Positions 25,169-33,736 of a stretch of DNA of 46,334 nucleotides are shown in pieces. Source of the stretch: Methanolobus halotolerans. Its GTDB lineage: Archaea > Halobacteriota > Methanosarcinia > Methanosarcinales > Methanosarcinaceae. The notes below the pieces were generated by a model. The model saw nothing but the letters and a program-made list of their open reading frames with translations. It did not search any database and had not been told where the DNA came from. Every line of letters starts with the position of its first letter. Position 1 is the first letter of the stretch. The DNA lies in assembly GCF_004745425.1 (NCBI RefSeq), contig NZ_PGGK01000017.1, positions 1-46,334 of the forward strand, read 5' to 3'. The position numbers and the translations under genes are program-made.

Positions 25169-25639
25169 ATGGATAATAACGGGCAAATGCACATTGACTA
25201 CCTGATCGGTATTGCAATATTCCTGGTCAGTATCATTTTCGTATTTTCATATACAGCAGGGCTTTTCACACCGTTCCAGTCGAACTCGGATGAAGTCACT
25301 TTGATTGCCGACAGGGTCTCGACAAATATTATAGAACAGAATATGAGTGCAGGTAAAGCAGGGGCAACTACTCTCCTGAATGGTACCAGAGTAAATGATT
25401 TATTCAATTACACGGACAGCAATTATCAGAATACTCTTGTCTGGCTGGGCATGGATGGAACTTACCTGAAGTATGATCTCAATATCACATATGAAGATAC
25501 TGCAGGAACAGTCATCCGATCTGCCGGTGAAACATTACCTGTTAACGGGAATATAGGACAGACCATTCGAGTAGTGCTGATCAGAGACGAAAAAACGGGA
25601 AACACATCCCAGGCGATTATAGCTGTGAGGGTGTGGTGA
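25169..25639 (+). CDS. Pilin-like protein A' (array 2)
   Basis: 156 residues starting MDNNGQMHIDYLIGIAIF, a class III leader with cleavage expected after Gly5, then a helix to about residue 27. It is very close to protein A over GLFTPFQSNSDEVTLIADRVS, LGMDGTYLKYDLNIT and the ending AVRVW. Gene A' has a clear GAGGT ribosome site, unlike A, which supports the shorter start proposed there. It opens the second array. Confidence 0.82.
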   Translation: MDNNGQMHIDYLIGIAIFLVSIIFVFSYTAGLFTPFQSNSDEVTLIADRVSTNIIEQNMSAGKAGATTLLNGTRVNDLFNYTDSNYQNTLVWLGMDGTYLKYDLNITYEDTAGTVIRSAGETLPVNGNIGQTIRVVLIRDEKTGNTSQAIIAVRVW

Positions 25640-25643
25640 GATT

Positions 25644-26282
25644 ATGGCAGACAAAGAAAGCTGTGATCGCTTAAGATCAGATTCATCCGCCCAGTTACAC
25701 ACACTTGAAGCCTTAATGGCATTGTTACTTATTATCGGAGTGATTGTTTTTACAGTCCAGGCAACATCCCTGACACCGCTCACATCATCCACTGCAAATG
25801 CACATATTGAAGCCCAGCTGCAGATACTCGGTCAGGACATACTGAATTCCCTTGATTATGCTGAGTACGGACAGGACTCCCCCCTTAAGAAGGACATATT
25901 GGACTGGAATGGAGCCCAGTACACATGGAACTCCACAGAATACCACGCAAACACAAATAGAGTGGTGAATAGTTCGGAAATTATGCTAAATAGCTCAACT
26001 GCAACGATACTGGAATCTATTGCAATTAAAAAGGGAATAGCACATAATCTGGAGATCACATGGATAGAAAAGAGCGGTACGTCCAGAAGCATGCCTTATA
26101 TCTATAACGGAGAGCCTTCAGACAACGCTGTGATAGTCACTAAAAGGGTACTTTTGTCGGACTCTGATTTCCCAGGTACGAACTCATCAGACTTCAGATC
26201 AAATACAGGTATTGTGGATGCAGATGATACTACGGATTTCTATAATCTCATAGATGTGAAGTTGACGATGTGGCGTATGTAA
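25644..26282 (+). CDS. Pilin-like protein B' (array 2)
   Basis: 212 residues. The leader is longer (about 16 residues) and ends DSSAQLHTLEALMALLLIIGVIVF, with S-A before the Gln. VQATSLTPLTSSTANAHIEAQLQ is the same as in B. Then come AEYGQDSPLKKDILDWNGAQYTWN and the ending VKLTMWRM. It starts four bases after A' stops and so is probably translationally coupled, which suggests that B in array 1 once had a similar start. Confidence 0.8.
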   Translation: MADKESCDRLRSDSSAQLHTLEALMALLLIIGVIVFTVQATSLTPLTSSTANAHIEAQLQILGQDILNSLDYAEYGQDSPLKKDILDWNGAQYTWNSTEYHANTNRVVNSSEIMLNSSTATILESIAIKKGIAHNLEITWIEKSGTSRSMPYIYNGEPSDNAVIVTKRVLLSDSDFPGTNSSDFRSNTGIVDADDTTDFYNLIDVKLTMWRM

Positions 26283-26309
26283 CTGGTTATAAAATGGCAA
26301 GTGGTAGAT

Positions 26310-27134
26310 ATGAAGAAATGGAACGATTCTGCACAAATGATATTGATTGCCGGTTTTGCCATAGGAATCGGTATTGTAGTCCTGACAGTGATGCTGAATA
26401 ACATCATCTATGCAAGTAACACTGCATCAGAGGCAAATATCGAGACAAACGTGTTCGATTTTTCAAGCACAATGAAGGTAACCACTCATGCTTACGAAAA
26501 GGCATATGAGGCAAATTCGATAGATAATGCATATATTTTTAATTATACCCGTAAAATGGCAGAAAGCTATGCACTTGCAGGCTTCATATTCACCCTAAGC
26601 AATGATTCCTTACAGGAACCATATTTATCACAGAACGGGCTCAACAACGGCAATTCCGACTGGGTGGTCATTGACAGGGTAAACCGAACAGATATTTTTG
26701 AGATAGGAATAAATACATCCAGACTGGGAAACGAATCAAAACCCTTTGTAATAGAAGCACTTAACCAGTCCGGCATGTTCTGGTCGGCCAGAATCTGCAA
26801 TTCCAGCGGCACATTTAATCTTACTGTTACAAACAGTACAGACATACTGAGGACTGAGAATATTGGTGGCGGCAGCCCATCATTGAACATAACTAATAAC
26901 ACACCTTTTGATTTTCATTTTGACACCCTGACGTCAGGTGAACAATACAGGATAAGATTCACAAACGGCAGTCAGGCAGGCGGTACCTTCTCAATATCAG
27001 GAGAGCTTACCAACGGACAGCCCTTTGAGATCAAAAGGTACCATGTGCTCAGTACCACTATGTCACTTAATAAGAACGGGCATATGGAAATGAATGTGAC
27101 CATACCTGTTACATTACCGGGGGGACAGATATGA
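26310..27134 (+). CDS. Pilin-like protein C' (array 2)
   Basis: 274 residues from ATG 26310, which gives MKKWNDSAQMILIAGFAIGIG aligned with protein C; an in-frame GTG nine bases earlier is less likely. NNIIYASNTASEANIE is conserved. The Asn/Thr-rich domain has diverged from C, but the ending IPVTLPGGQI matches. The stop overlaps the D' start by four bases. Confidence 0.78.
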   Translation: MKKWNDSAQMILIAGFAIGIGIVVLTVMLNNIIYASNTASEANIETNVFDFSSTMKVTTHAYEKAYEANSIDNAYIFNYTRKMAESYALAGFIFTLSNDSLQEPYLSQNGLNNGNSDWVVIDRVNRTDIFEIGINTSRLGNESKPFVIEALNQSGMFWSARICNSSGTFNLTVTNSTDILRTENIGGGSPSLNITNNTPFDFHFDTLTSGEQYRIRFTNGSQAGGTFSISGELTNGQPFEIKRYHVLSTTMSLNKNGHMEMNVTIPVTLPGGQI

Positions 27135-27640
27135 CCAGGAGATCTGCGACAGGTAAACTCGCACGTGACGAGAGGGCAGTATCCATATCATTTGGATTCA
27201 TACTCACACTCTCAATAACAGTGATAACTACGATCGTCCTTATCAGCTCATTCTACGCCATGATGGACAGGGCAGAGCAGACAGTGATGCGCGATGAGTT
27301 CGAGATACATGGCAACGATATATCGCTACAGATATCGAATATCGATACTGCGGTCCAGATCACCAACAATGCCGGAGGAAAAGTTGAAAGCATCACCTAT
27401 CAGCTGACACTACCAGATACGATAGCAAATGAACAGTATTCCGTAGAGTTCTCCGACCAGCCTAAAGAGATCATCTTTGAGTCAGGAGGAAGAGATGAGA
27501 CAGGAGGAAGAGATGAGACACGTGTTAAAGTACCCTATACGACCCATAATACCAACGTCACGCCAACAAAACTGTACAGTGGTTCAAATGATTTCTTGGT
27601 GCATTACAATGTCAGTTCAAATATGCTAGAGATACATTAG
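27131..27640 (+). CDS. Pilin-like protein D' (array 2)
   Basis: 169 residues, with a longer basic leader than D (TRRSATGKLARDERAVSISFGFIL). After the helix it has MMDRAEQTVMRDEFEIHGNDI, the conserved core. A perfect 18-base tandem duplication (27483-27500 and 27501-27518) doubles GGRDET, so D' reads GGRDETGGRDETRVKVPY where D has a single RDETRVKVPY. It stops with TAG. Confidence 0.78.
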   Translation: MTRRSATGKLARDERAVSISFGFILTLSITVITTIVLISSFYAMMDRAEQTVMRDEFEIHGNDISLQISNIDTAVQITNNAGGKVESITYQLTLPDTIANEQYSVEFSDQPKEIIFESGGRDETGGRDETRVKVPYTTHNTNVTPTKLYSGSNDFLVHYNVSSNMLEIH

Positions 27641-27656
27641 CCCGGGAAGGAGTTTC

Positions 27657-28430
27657 ATGAAAAAAAAGATTACAAGATCGGAAGATGCAGTTTCTGAAAT
27701 GGTGGACTTCAGCATCATCTTAAGTATAATGCTCCTTGCCACAGGAATAGTAGTAGTTGCTGGCGTGCCCATGCTGGAAAACACACAGAACACACAACAT
27801 ACGGAGAATATCAGGCAGGGTTTTGAGGTACTTGCACTTAACATGAACAAAGTGGTTCAAGGGAACGCACCTTCACAGTCAGTAGAGATGAAAATGAATG
27901 GAGGGTCCTTGGCTGTTGCCGGTGACAATTATATTGCTGTTGATTTAACTGTATGGAACTCTTCAGCAAACGCTTCTGAGATACAATCTGCTGTGGGCAG
28001 CAGAATAAAGATGATCAAGAATAGTTACCAAGGTAACACCGTCTCTTATGAGAACACTGGCGTATGGGCGAAGTATGGAAATGGACAGGCAGTGATTGTC
28101 TCAGAACCGCGCTTCACCTATGCAAATAACGTTCTGGTCATACCCTTCGCCAAAATTAATGGTAGAGATCATCTGTCTGGCTCCGGCCTTGTCCGGGTCA
28201 CTGCTGATGGCGGAAGGAGAAACGTAGATAGTTATGAGAATGTATCGCAGGTGAACATCTCGGTGACAAGTGATTATTTCGAAGCATGGGGCAGATACCT
28301 CAATGAAAGTATGCAGATGTCAATAGTTGCGGTAGATAGTACTAATAAAACTATAAATGCTAGTAAGGAATACATTCCTAATATAGATGTATATGTAACA
28401 AGTTCACCAATAACAGTCACTATCAATTAA
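27657..28430 (+). CDS. Pilin-like protein E' (array 2)
   Basis: 257 residues. A strong ribosome site (GGAAGGA) precedes the ATG. The leader RSEDAVSEMVDFSIILSIMLLATGIVVVAG is pilin-like, although the D in MVDF is unusual within the hydrophobic core. It shares NMNKVVQGNAPSQSVEMKMNG, YENTGVWAKYGNGQAVIVSEPRF and SDYFEAWGRYLNE with E and likewise ends in a short TV-repeat strand (ITVTIN). Confidence 0.78.
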   Translation: MKKKITRSEDAVSEMVDFSIILSIMLLATGIVVVAGVPMLENTQNTQHTENIRQGFEVLALNMNKVVQGNAPSQSVEMKMNGGSLAVAGDNYIAVDLTVWNSSANASEIQSAVGSRIKMIKNSYQGNTVSYENTGVWAKYGNGQAVIVSEPRFTYANNVLVIPFAKINGRDHLSGSGLVRVTADGGRRNVDSYENVSQVNISVTSDYFEAWGRYLNESMQMSIVAVDSTNKTINASKEYIPNIDVYVTSSPITVTIN

Positions 28431-28446
28431 AAAGGGAGCGGAAGCC

Positions 28447-29955
28447 TTGAAAAAAATATCGAAAAATGATACTGCGGTTTCATCAGTTATCGGAATCTCA
28501 ATAATACTTGTGATTAGCCTGTTATCCATCGGCCTGTTGCTCCTTTATACTGCTCCTTTGATAAGTGAAACGCAGAATATGGCTAAAGCCCAGAAGATAG
28601 AACAGGCATTTACTGTTTTTGACTCAAGAGTAAGTAAATCATCACTTGGCGAATCTCCTCTCCAGACAACTGGACTTTCCCTCATGGGAGAGAATGTTGA
28701 GGTACATGGAACCCAGGATTCTTACAACGAGAGCAGTATAATGATCGTACTGTTGTCTTCCAATTCATCTTGGTACAGTAGTTTCTATCCGCAGCGTGGA
28801 GTATGGAATGCATGGAAAAACTACGAGGGTGAAACAGACTTTGCAGGATTTAACGCTTCCATGGGAAAAGTAAGGTATTATTCCGGGGACAGAGTCATAG
28901 CATATGAAGGCGGAGGAGTCTGGTCCAGATATCCATCAGGAGGAACTGTAATGATATCGCCTCCTGAATTCCATTATAACGGCGAGACTCTGACTTTACC
29001 GGTTATGAAAGTGAACGGGAACGACTCCACGGGAGGAAGCTCTAATGTTAACATTAACGTAGGATCTTCCAACGTGCCTGTCCTTCTCTACCCCAATACC
29101 AGTATGAATGCAAATTTCACGAACCCCCTTAACTGCAATAAGATCCTGATATACATCAACAGCGAGTTCTACGACGGATGGGCAGAATATGCGGAAACCC
29201 TTACATCCACTACTGCAACACTTGACCATGAGAATCAGACAGCTATAATCGAAATGGATACAAGACCTGAAATGGGAACATTCTTTTTAACTAATCCATC
29301 ATTCAAAATTGCTGCTCTGAACCACACCAACACCACACCATTCAGCAACTTTTCATTTTATTTTTATGTTGATGGGAGTGCCGATTTCTTCAAGTCTTCA
29401 GGAATGACTTTAACTGCTACCTCAGGAACAAAAACCCTTGTATACAGTTTCTATAAGAATAACCTTGGTGGTAATGTAATATTGGCCGCAGCCCCGTCCT
29501 TTACTTCTTATGCGATTGAATATAAGGACAGTTTGGCAGGAATTAATGAAATATGGGAAAGTGATCCTAACAGTTACTTTACCGTTTATTCATTCCATCA
29601 AGGTAATACAAAGTGGGCAAATTGCACAGTAGATCTTCTCAGTGATTCATACTTGATGAATTACGACAGCAATCATCCAGATTTTTCCTGGGGTCCTGTC
29701 AGCTCCACATCAACAACACCAGACCTATATATTGTAAAAGGTAACGCAAACAGTACCCAGTCACTGAATAATATAACCCAGCACTATATGCGACTCTTGG
29801 CACAGGACGGTACTATCGAGTGTACCTGGGAACAAAAACATAATGAAAAAATAGAGGTTGATGATTCCACATACACCCTGAATTATGACGGTGGAGGTGC
29901 TATACTCACCTACCTGCACATCACAAGCAATGAACTTAATGTGACTCTTGAATGA
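28447..29955 (+). CDS. Large pilin-like protein F' (array 2)
   Basis: 502 residues from a TTG start with GGGAG upstream. The leader [30 protein letters not shown] is a pilin amino terminus. [50 protein letters not shown] and [15 protein letters not shown] match F almost exactly, while the distal ~250 residues differ more, apart from DFSWGPVSS and [10 protein letters not shown]. This suggests a conserved base and a diversified exposed part. It ends the second array, 70 bases before the cyclophilin gene. Confidence 0.78.
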   Translation: MKKISKNDTAVSSVIGISIILVISLLSIGLLLLYTAPLISETQNMAKAQKIEQAFTVFDSRVSKSSLGESPLQTTGLSLMGENVEVHGTQDSYNESSIMIVLLSSNSSWYSSFYPQRGVWNAWKNYEGETDFAGFNASMGKVRYYSGDRVIAYEGGGVWSRYPSGGTVMISPPEFHYNGETLTLPVMKVNGNDSTGGSSNVNINVGSSNVPVLLYPNTSMNANFTNPLNCNKILIYINSEFYDGWAEYAETLTSTTATLDHENQTAIIEMDTRPEMGTFFLTNPSFKIAALNHTNTTPFSNFSFYFYVDGSADFFKSSGMTLTATSGTKTLVYSFYKNNLGGNVILAAAPSFTSYAIEYKDSLAGINEIWESDPNSYFTVYSFHQGNTKWANCTVDLLSDSYLMNYDSNHPDFSWGPVSSTSTTPDLYIVKGNANSTQSLNNITQHYMRLLAQDGTIECTWEQKHNEKIEVDDSTYTLNYDGGGAILTYLHITSNELNVTLE

Positions 29956-30025
29956 GAGATGGGGCCGGTTTACAGAAACCCTTAAATCGACCCCTGCCAT
30001 TAACAAATCTCATCAAGGTGAAATC

Positions 30026-30457
30026 ATGAAGAAAGCGATTATCGAGACCGAAAAGGGTAACATTGTACTGGAACTGTTTGAGAAGGATGCGCCCAAGACC
30101 GTGGCTAACTTCGAGAAACTGATCAAGCAGGGATTTTATGACGGGCTTACTTTCCACAGGGTGCTCCCAAACTTTGTCATCCAGGGTGGATGCCCGAAAG
30201 GCAATGGTACAGGTGGCCCGGGTTACTCAATTAAATGTGAGACAAAGGGCAATCCACAGAAACATGGCACAGGTGCACTTTCAATGGCACACGCAGGAAA
30301 GGATACAGGTGGAAGCCAGTTCTTCATCACACACTCACCACAGCCACACCTTGACGGCGTACACACTGTATTTGGCAAGGTGATCGAAGGCATGGATGTT
30401 GTCAACAAGATCAAGGCAAAGGACAAGATGAAGAAAGTCACCATCGTGGAAGAATAA
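30026..30457 (+). CDS. Cyclophilin-type peptidyl-prolyl isomerase
   Basis: 143 residues from ATG 30026, with AAGGTG upstream; a longer in-frame reading reaches back into F' and is not used. The active-site pattern is present: [56 protein letters not shown]. It catalyses cis-trans isomerisation of proline bonds in the cytoplasm. It could in principle be cotranscribed with the pilin arrays, but a small housekeeping enzyme is more likely to have its own promoter. Confidence 0.95.
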   Translation: MKKAIIETEKGNIVLELFEKDAPKTVANFEKLIKQGFYDGLTFHRVLPNFVIQGGCPKGNGTGGPGYSIKCETKGNPQKHGTGALSMAHAGKDTGGSQFFITHSPQPHLDGVHTVFGKVIEGMDVVNKIKAKDKMKKVTIVEE

Positions 30458-30466
30458 TCTCCTTTT

Positions 30467-30497
30467 GCAGCGTCTAAGATGCTGCCATCCTCTTTTT
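30467..30497 (+). terminator. Intrinsic terminator after the cyclophilin gene
   Basis: GCAGC (30467-30471) pairs with GCTGC (30481-30485) over a nine-base loop, followed by a T-rich tract ending TCTTTTT at about 30497. Confidence 0.6.
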
Positions 30498-30620
30498 GTA
30501 AGATGACTTTTTTATTGTGGAATGTAGCCGAACTGACTTATGTAACTTTATCCACTTGTTTATACATCTTTAACAGAATCTATTTTTAGAAAATTATATA
30601 TACTAAAATGCGGAAGGTAA

Positions 30621-30647
30621 GCGTTGTATATGACCAAACATAACGAT
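30621..30647 (+). promoter_or_regulatory. ModE-like operator candidate upstream of modA
   Basis: GCGTTGTATA (30621-30630) and CATAACGAT (30639-30647) form an imperfect dyad. The half-sites resemble the TATAACGAT-type half-site of bacterial ModE. The location 53-79 bases upstream of modA fits repression by an Mo- or W-sensing regulator. The resemblance is by eye only. Confidence 0.4.
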
Positions 30648-30699
30648 ATTTGAGATATCTTCAGTGCTAATTCCGGCCATAGAAAGAAGGATACTAATC

Positions 30700-31500
30700 A
30701 TGGCACTAAACAAAAATTCCATTCTGGCTATTGCAGTTATACTGACAATTGCACCCTTTGTGAGCGGATGTACAGACACGAGTATAGAACAGGCACAAGA
30801 TACAACCATAACAGTGTCTGCCGCCGTAAGTCTCGCTGAGGCTTTCACTGCAATGGAGAAAGAATTTGAGGCGGAGAATCCAAGTATAGACCTCATGTTC
30901 AACTTTGCCTCATCTGGCATGCTCCGGTCACAGATCGAAGGTGGAGCACCCATTGATGTATTCGCCTCTGCCGCCCAGGACCAGATGGACATGCTTGCAG
31001 CAAAGGGATTGATCTACGATGATACAAGAGAGGATTTCGTGGAAAATTCCATTGTGCTGATAGTTCCAAAGGGCAATAAATTCGGAATTACCGGCATGGA
31101 AGACCTGAGGAAACCGGAAGTAAAGACCATAGCCATCGGAAATCCGGAAACAGTCCCCGCAGGGAAGTATGCAAAGGAATCCATGACCACCGCAGAAATC
31201 TGGGACAACGTTTCAGGCAAGATGCTGATGGGAGAAAATGTTAAGCAGGTGCTTGTCTACGTGGAGCGTGGAGAGACCGATGCAGGATTTGTGTTCAGCA
31301 CAGATGCATTAACCGCACAGGCAGGTACAATTGAAGTTATCACTTCAGTGCCTGTGAGCACACCTATTACCTACCCGATAGCTGTTGTCTCATCCACCAC
31401 CCATCTGGAAGAATCACAGAAATTCGTAGATTTCATCACGGGAGAAAATGGCAGGATCATACTGGAACAATACGGCTTCAGTATTCCCAATAACGGTTGA
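30700..31500 (+). CDS. modA: Molybdate/tungstate-binding lipoprotein ModA
   Basis: 266 residues from ATG 30700, with AAGGAT upstream. A lipoprotein signal ends at FVSGC (Cys about 25). The ModA fold shows VSAAVSLAEAFTAMEKEFE, NFASSGMLRSQIEGGAPIDVFASAA, VPAGKYAKE and YVERGETDAGFVFSTDA. It captures molybdate or tungstate outside the membrane for ModB/ModC. The cysteine would carry the lipid anchor. The gene is separated from modB by 343 bases that contain a decayed modB fragment. Mo versus W preference cannot be decided from sequence. Confidence 0.93.
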   Translation: MALNKNSILAIAVILTIAPFVSGCTDTSIEQAQDTTITVSAAVSLAEAFTAMEKEFEAENPSIDLMFNFASSGMLRSQIEGGAPIDVFASAAQDQMDMLAAKGLIYDDTREDFVENSIVLIVPKGNKFGITGMEDLRKPEVKTIAIGNPETVPAGKYAKESMTTAEIWDNVSGKMLMGENVKQVLVYVERGETDAGFVFSTDALTAQAGTIEVITSVPVSTPITYPIAVVSSTTHLEESQKFVDFITGENGRIILEQYGFSIPNNG

Positions 31501-31506
31501 TCTGGA

Positions 31507-31640
31507 ATGCTTGATCAGATATGGTATCCTAGGAGTAACATTTAAGATATCAATGTTAGCCACTCGCATAGTAGCAATGCTGGGCACCATTATATCGTAC
31601 ACCCTGACCAGAAAGGATTTTCATGCAAGTGGCTCTGTGC
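31507..31640 (+). pseudogene. Decayed 5' fragment of a modB gene
   Basis: It begins ATG and reads MLDQIWYP, matching MIEQIWFP at the start of the intact modB. A net two-base deletion then shifts the frame, after which VTFKISMLATRIVAMLGTIISYTLTRKDF matches VITLKIAVLSTLVVAVVGVVISYVLARRDF of ModB. Similarity ends near 31635. It sits exactly where modB would normally follow modA, six bases after the modA stop. It therefore looks like the remnant of an older or duplicated modB. Confidence 0.75.
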
Positions 31641-31843
31641 CTGGAGCTTTCATAGGTAGTAGAATACTTATTGGTATGGTTCAGGCACATTGCACATAAT
31701 GTGAGGGATGACCCTGTTGATTTCTGCCATCAGAATATTCACTAAGAGAAGTAAATTGCAGGTTCATTGATGTTCCGCAACAAAAGTAAATCTATATTGG
31801 GAACATATGAATTTGAAGTACATATATTTTGGAATGTTAACCG
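31641..31843. other. Non-coding stretch between the modB remnant and modB
   Basis: No gene or clear repeat is seen. It probably represents the eroded remainder of the old modB plus the promoter for the intact modB; ATACATATATTTTGG at about 31818-31832 is TATA-like. Confidence 0.4.
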
Positions 31844-32512
31844 ATGATAGAACAAATCTGGTTTCCCCTTGTGATTACACTGAAAATAGCCGTATTATCT
31901 ACTCTTGTAGTAGCAGTGGTAGGCGTGGTGATATCATATGTACTTGCAAGACGTGATTTCAAGGGGAAATGGCTGGCAGATATCCTTGTGACCCTGCCTC
32001 TTGTACTCCCCCCTACCGTAACAGGTTACCTTCTGGTAGTATTGCTGGGAAGAAACGGTGCCCTTGGTAATATCATATACAATCTCACCGGATGGAGTAT
32101 ACTTTTCACATGGGAAGCGGCAGTCATTGCAGCTTTTATCGTATCGCTTCCACTTATGGTCAAAACCACTGCAGCTGCCATTGAGGCAGTGGACAGAGAA
32201 TTCGAGTATGCCGCATTCACCCTTGGAAGAAAGGAACTCGAGACCGCACTTTTCATAACACTCCCCCTTGCCAGAAAAGGCATACTTGCTGGGATCGTCC
32301 TGAGTTTTGCCAGAGCTGTGGGAGAATTCGGTGCAACGCTCATGGTTGCCGGGAACATACCCGGAAGAACCAACACAATGTCGCTCTCGATATACAGCGC
32401 ATTCCAGGGAGGCAACAACGAACTTGCTAATATGCTGGTGATAATACTGGTGGTTATATCACTGCTCTCCATGGCCATTACTGCAAAACTTGTCAATACA
32501 TGGAAAGTATGA
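31844..32512 (+). CDS. modB: Molybdate/tungstate ABC transporter permease ModB
   Basis: 222 residues with about five membrane helices. The coupling segment EYAAFTLGRKELETALFITLPLARKGILAG corresponds to the EAA motif that contacts the ATPase; VVISYVLARRDFKGK and LPLVLPPTVTGYLLVVLLG are typical of ModB. It forms the membrane channel for ModABC. No strong ribosome site is visible upstream of the ATG. modC follows nine bases later. Confidence 0.93.
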   Translation: MIEQIWFPLVITLKIAVLSTLVVAVVGVVISYVLARRDFKGKWLADILVTLPLVLPPTVTGYLLVVLLGRNGALGNIIYNLTGWSILFTWEAAVIAAFIVSLPLMVKTTAAAIEAVDREFEYAAFTLGRKELETALFITLPLARKGILAGIVLSFARAVGEFGATLMVAGNIPGRTNTMSLSIYSAFQGGNNELANMLVIILVVISLLSMAITAKLVNTWKV

Positions 32513-32521
32513 GGTGTTAGT

Positions 32522-33637
32522 ATGGGCATGAGAGTTGATTTCAGAAAACGGTACTACAGAAAAAAAAGCGACAGGAAAAAAAATATAGAAGCTGCTTTTA
32601 CACTCGATGCCAAATTCGAGGTGGGAGATGAACTGGTGGTACTTTTCGGACGCTCAGGTTCCGGGAAGACCACCGCACTCCAATGTATCTCGGGACTGCT
32701 GGAACCCAATGGAGGCAAGATAGTTGTCAACGGCAAAGTGTATTTCGATTGTCACAAAAGGATTGACCTCCCGGTACAGGAGAGAAGCCTCGGGTACGTG
32801 TTCCAGAATTACGCGCTGTTCCCGCACATGGATGTGAAAAAGAACATTGCCTACGGATTAAAAGGATGGAGCAGTGAAGAGAAGGAGAAAAGGGTTAATA
32901 AGATGTTGCAGCTGCTCCATATAGAAGGCCTGGAGAACAATTATCCTTCACAACTGTCCGGCGGACAGAAACAAAGGGTCGCACTGGCACGAGCCCTTGC
33001 ACCCAAACCTGATGTCCTCTTACTTGACGAGCCGTTCTCAGCACTGGACATGGTTGTCCGCATGAAACTCAGGGAAAAGATAAAACAGATTCAGAGAGAG
33101 CTTGGTATCCCGGTGCTTTTCATTACTCACAACCATGTGGAAGCTTTTACAATTGCTGACAAGGTTGTCATTTTTCATGACGGACGCGTACAGCAGCTTG
33201 GTACCCCGGAAGAGGTCTTTTACCATCCGAAAAACTACCATGTTGCAGAACTTGTAGGCATGACCAATATTTTCGATGCTGTGGTCAGGGCAGTAGATGT
33301 CCCATCAGGCACTGTCCTGCTCAAAAGTGAAGAGATGCTTATAAGAGTAAAGGATTCCGGACTTAAAGAAGGTGAGACCACATCCTGGGGAATCCGGCCT
33401 GAGAATCTGCGCATCCTGCAGGAAGAAGAAACAGGAACACAGGAAAAGAACATTTTTAACGCAACTGTGAAGAGCATTGTAAATAAAGGATCGAGCAAAT
33501 TGATCGCGCTTGAAATAAAGGAACACAAGAAACTACTTATTGCAGAAGTAGCAAATCAGTTTTTCGAAAATATACAACTGGATACTGGAAATGCATGCAA
33601 GGTTGCAATCGACAGGAGCAGGGTCGTAGTCTTTTAG
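32522..33637 (+). CDS. modC: Molybdate/tungstate ABC transporter ATPase ModC
   Basis: 371 residues. Walker A is GRSGSGKTT, the Q-loop FQNYALFPH, the signature LSGGQKQR, Walker B VLLLDEPFSALD and the switch histidine ITHNHVE. The carboxy-terminal third is a TOBE-type molybdate-binding domain (from about 290: NIFNATVKSIVNKGSSKLIALEI), which in some ModC proteins inhibits transport at high oxyanion. The first ~25 residues are strongly basic (RKRYYRKKSDRKK), an unusual extension just before the first strand. It stops with TAG. Confidence 0.93.
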   Translation: MGMRVDFRKRYYRKKSDRKKNIEAAFTLDAKFEVGDELVVLFGRSGSGKTTALQCISGLLEPNGGKIVVNGKVYFDCHKRIDLPVQERSLGYVFQNYALFPHMDVKKNIAYGLKGWSSEEKEKRVNKMLQLLHIEGLENNYPSQLSGGQKQRVALARALAPKPDVLLLDEPFSALDMVVRMKLREKIKQIQRELGIPVLFITHNHVEAFTIADKVVIFHDGRVQQLGTPEEVFYHPKNYHVAELVGMTNIFDAVVRAVDVPSGTVLLKSEEMLIRVKDSGLKEGETTSWGIRPENLRILQEEETGTQEKNIFNATVKSIVNKGSSKLIALEIKEHKKLLIAEVANQFFENIQLDTGNACKVAIDRSRVVVF

Positions 33638-33736
33638 ATGAAAGCCTGCACAACTTCAGGAAATGATCAGTTACGGACATTATGACAGAACATCCCAACA
33701 GGTTTTTAAAACAGAATTCCGTTTTTTTATGAGATA

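Larger units (their letters stand above)
25169..29955 (+). repeat. Tandem pilin array, copy 2 (genes A'-F')
   Basis: Second copy of the six-gene block, 84 bases after copy 1. Gene order, reading direction, the C/D ATGA overlap and relative lengths are all kept. Stop codons, ribosome sites and variable Asn/Thr-rich regions differ, showing divergence after duplication. Confidence 0.9.

Noticed and set aside
29948-30025. 26-residue amino-terminal extension of the cyclophilin
   Set aside because: It overlaps pilin gene F' and precedes the conserved [14 protein letters not shown] start, which has its own ribosome site.
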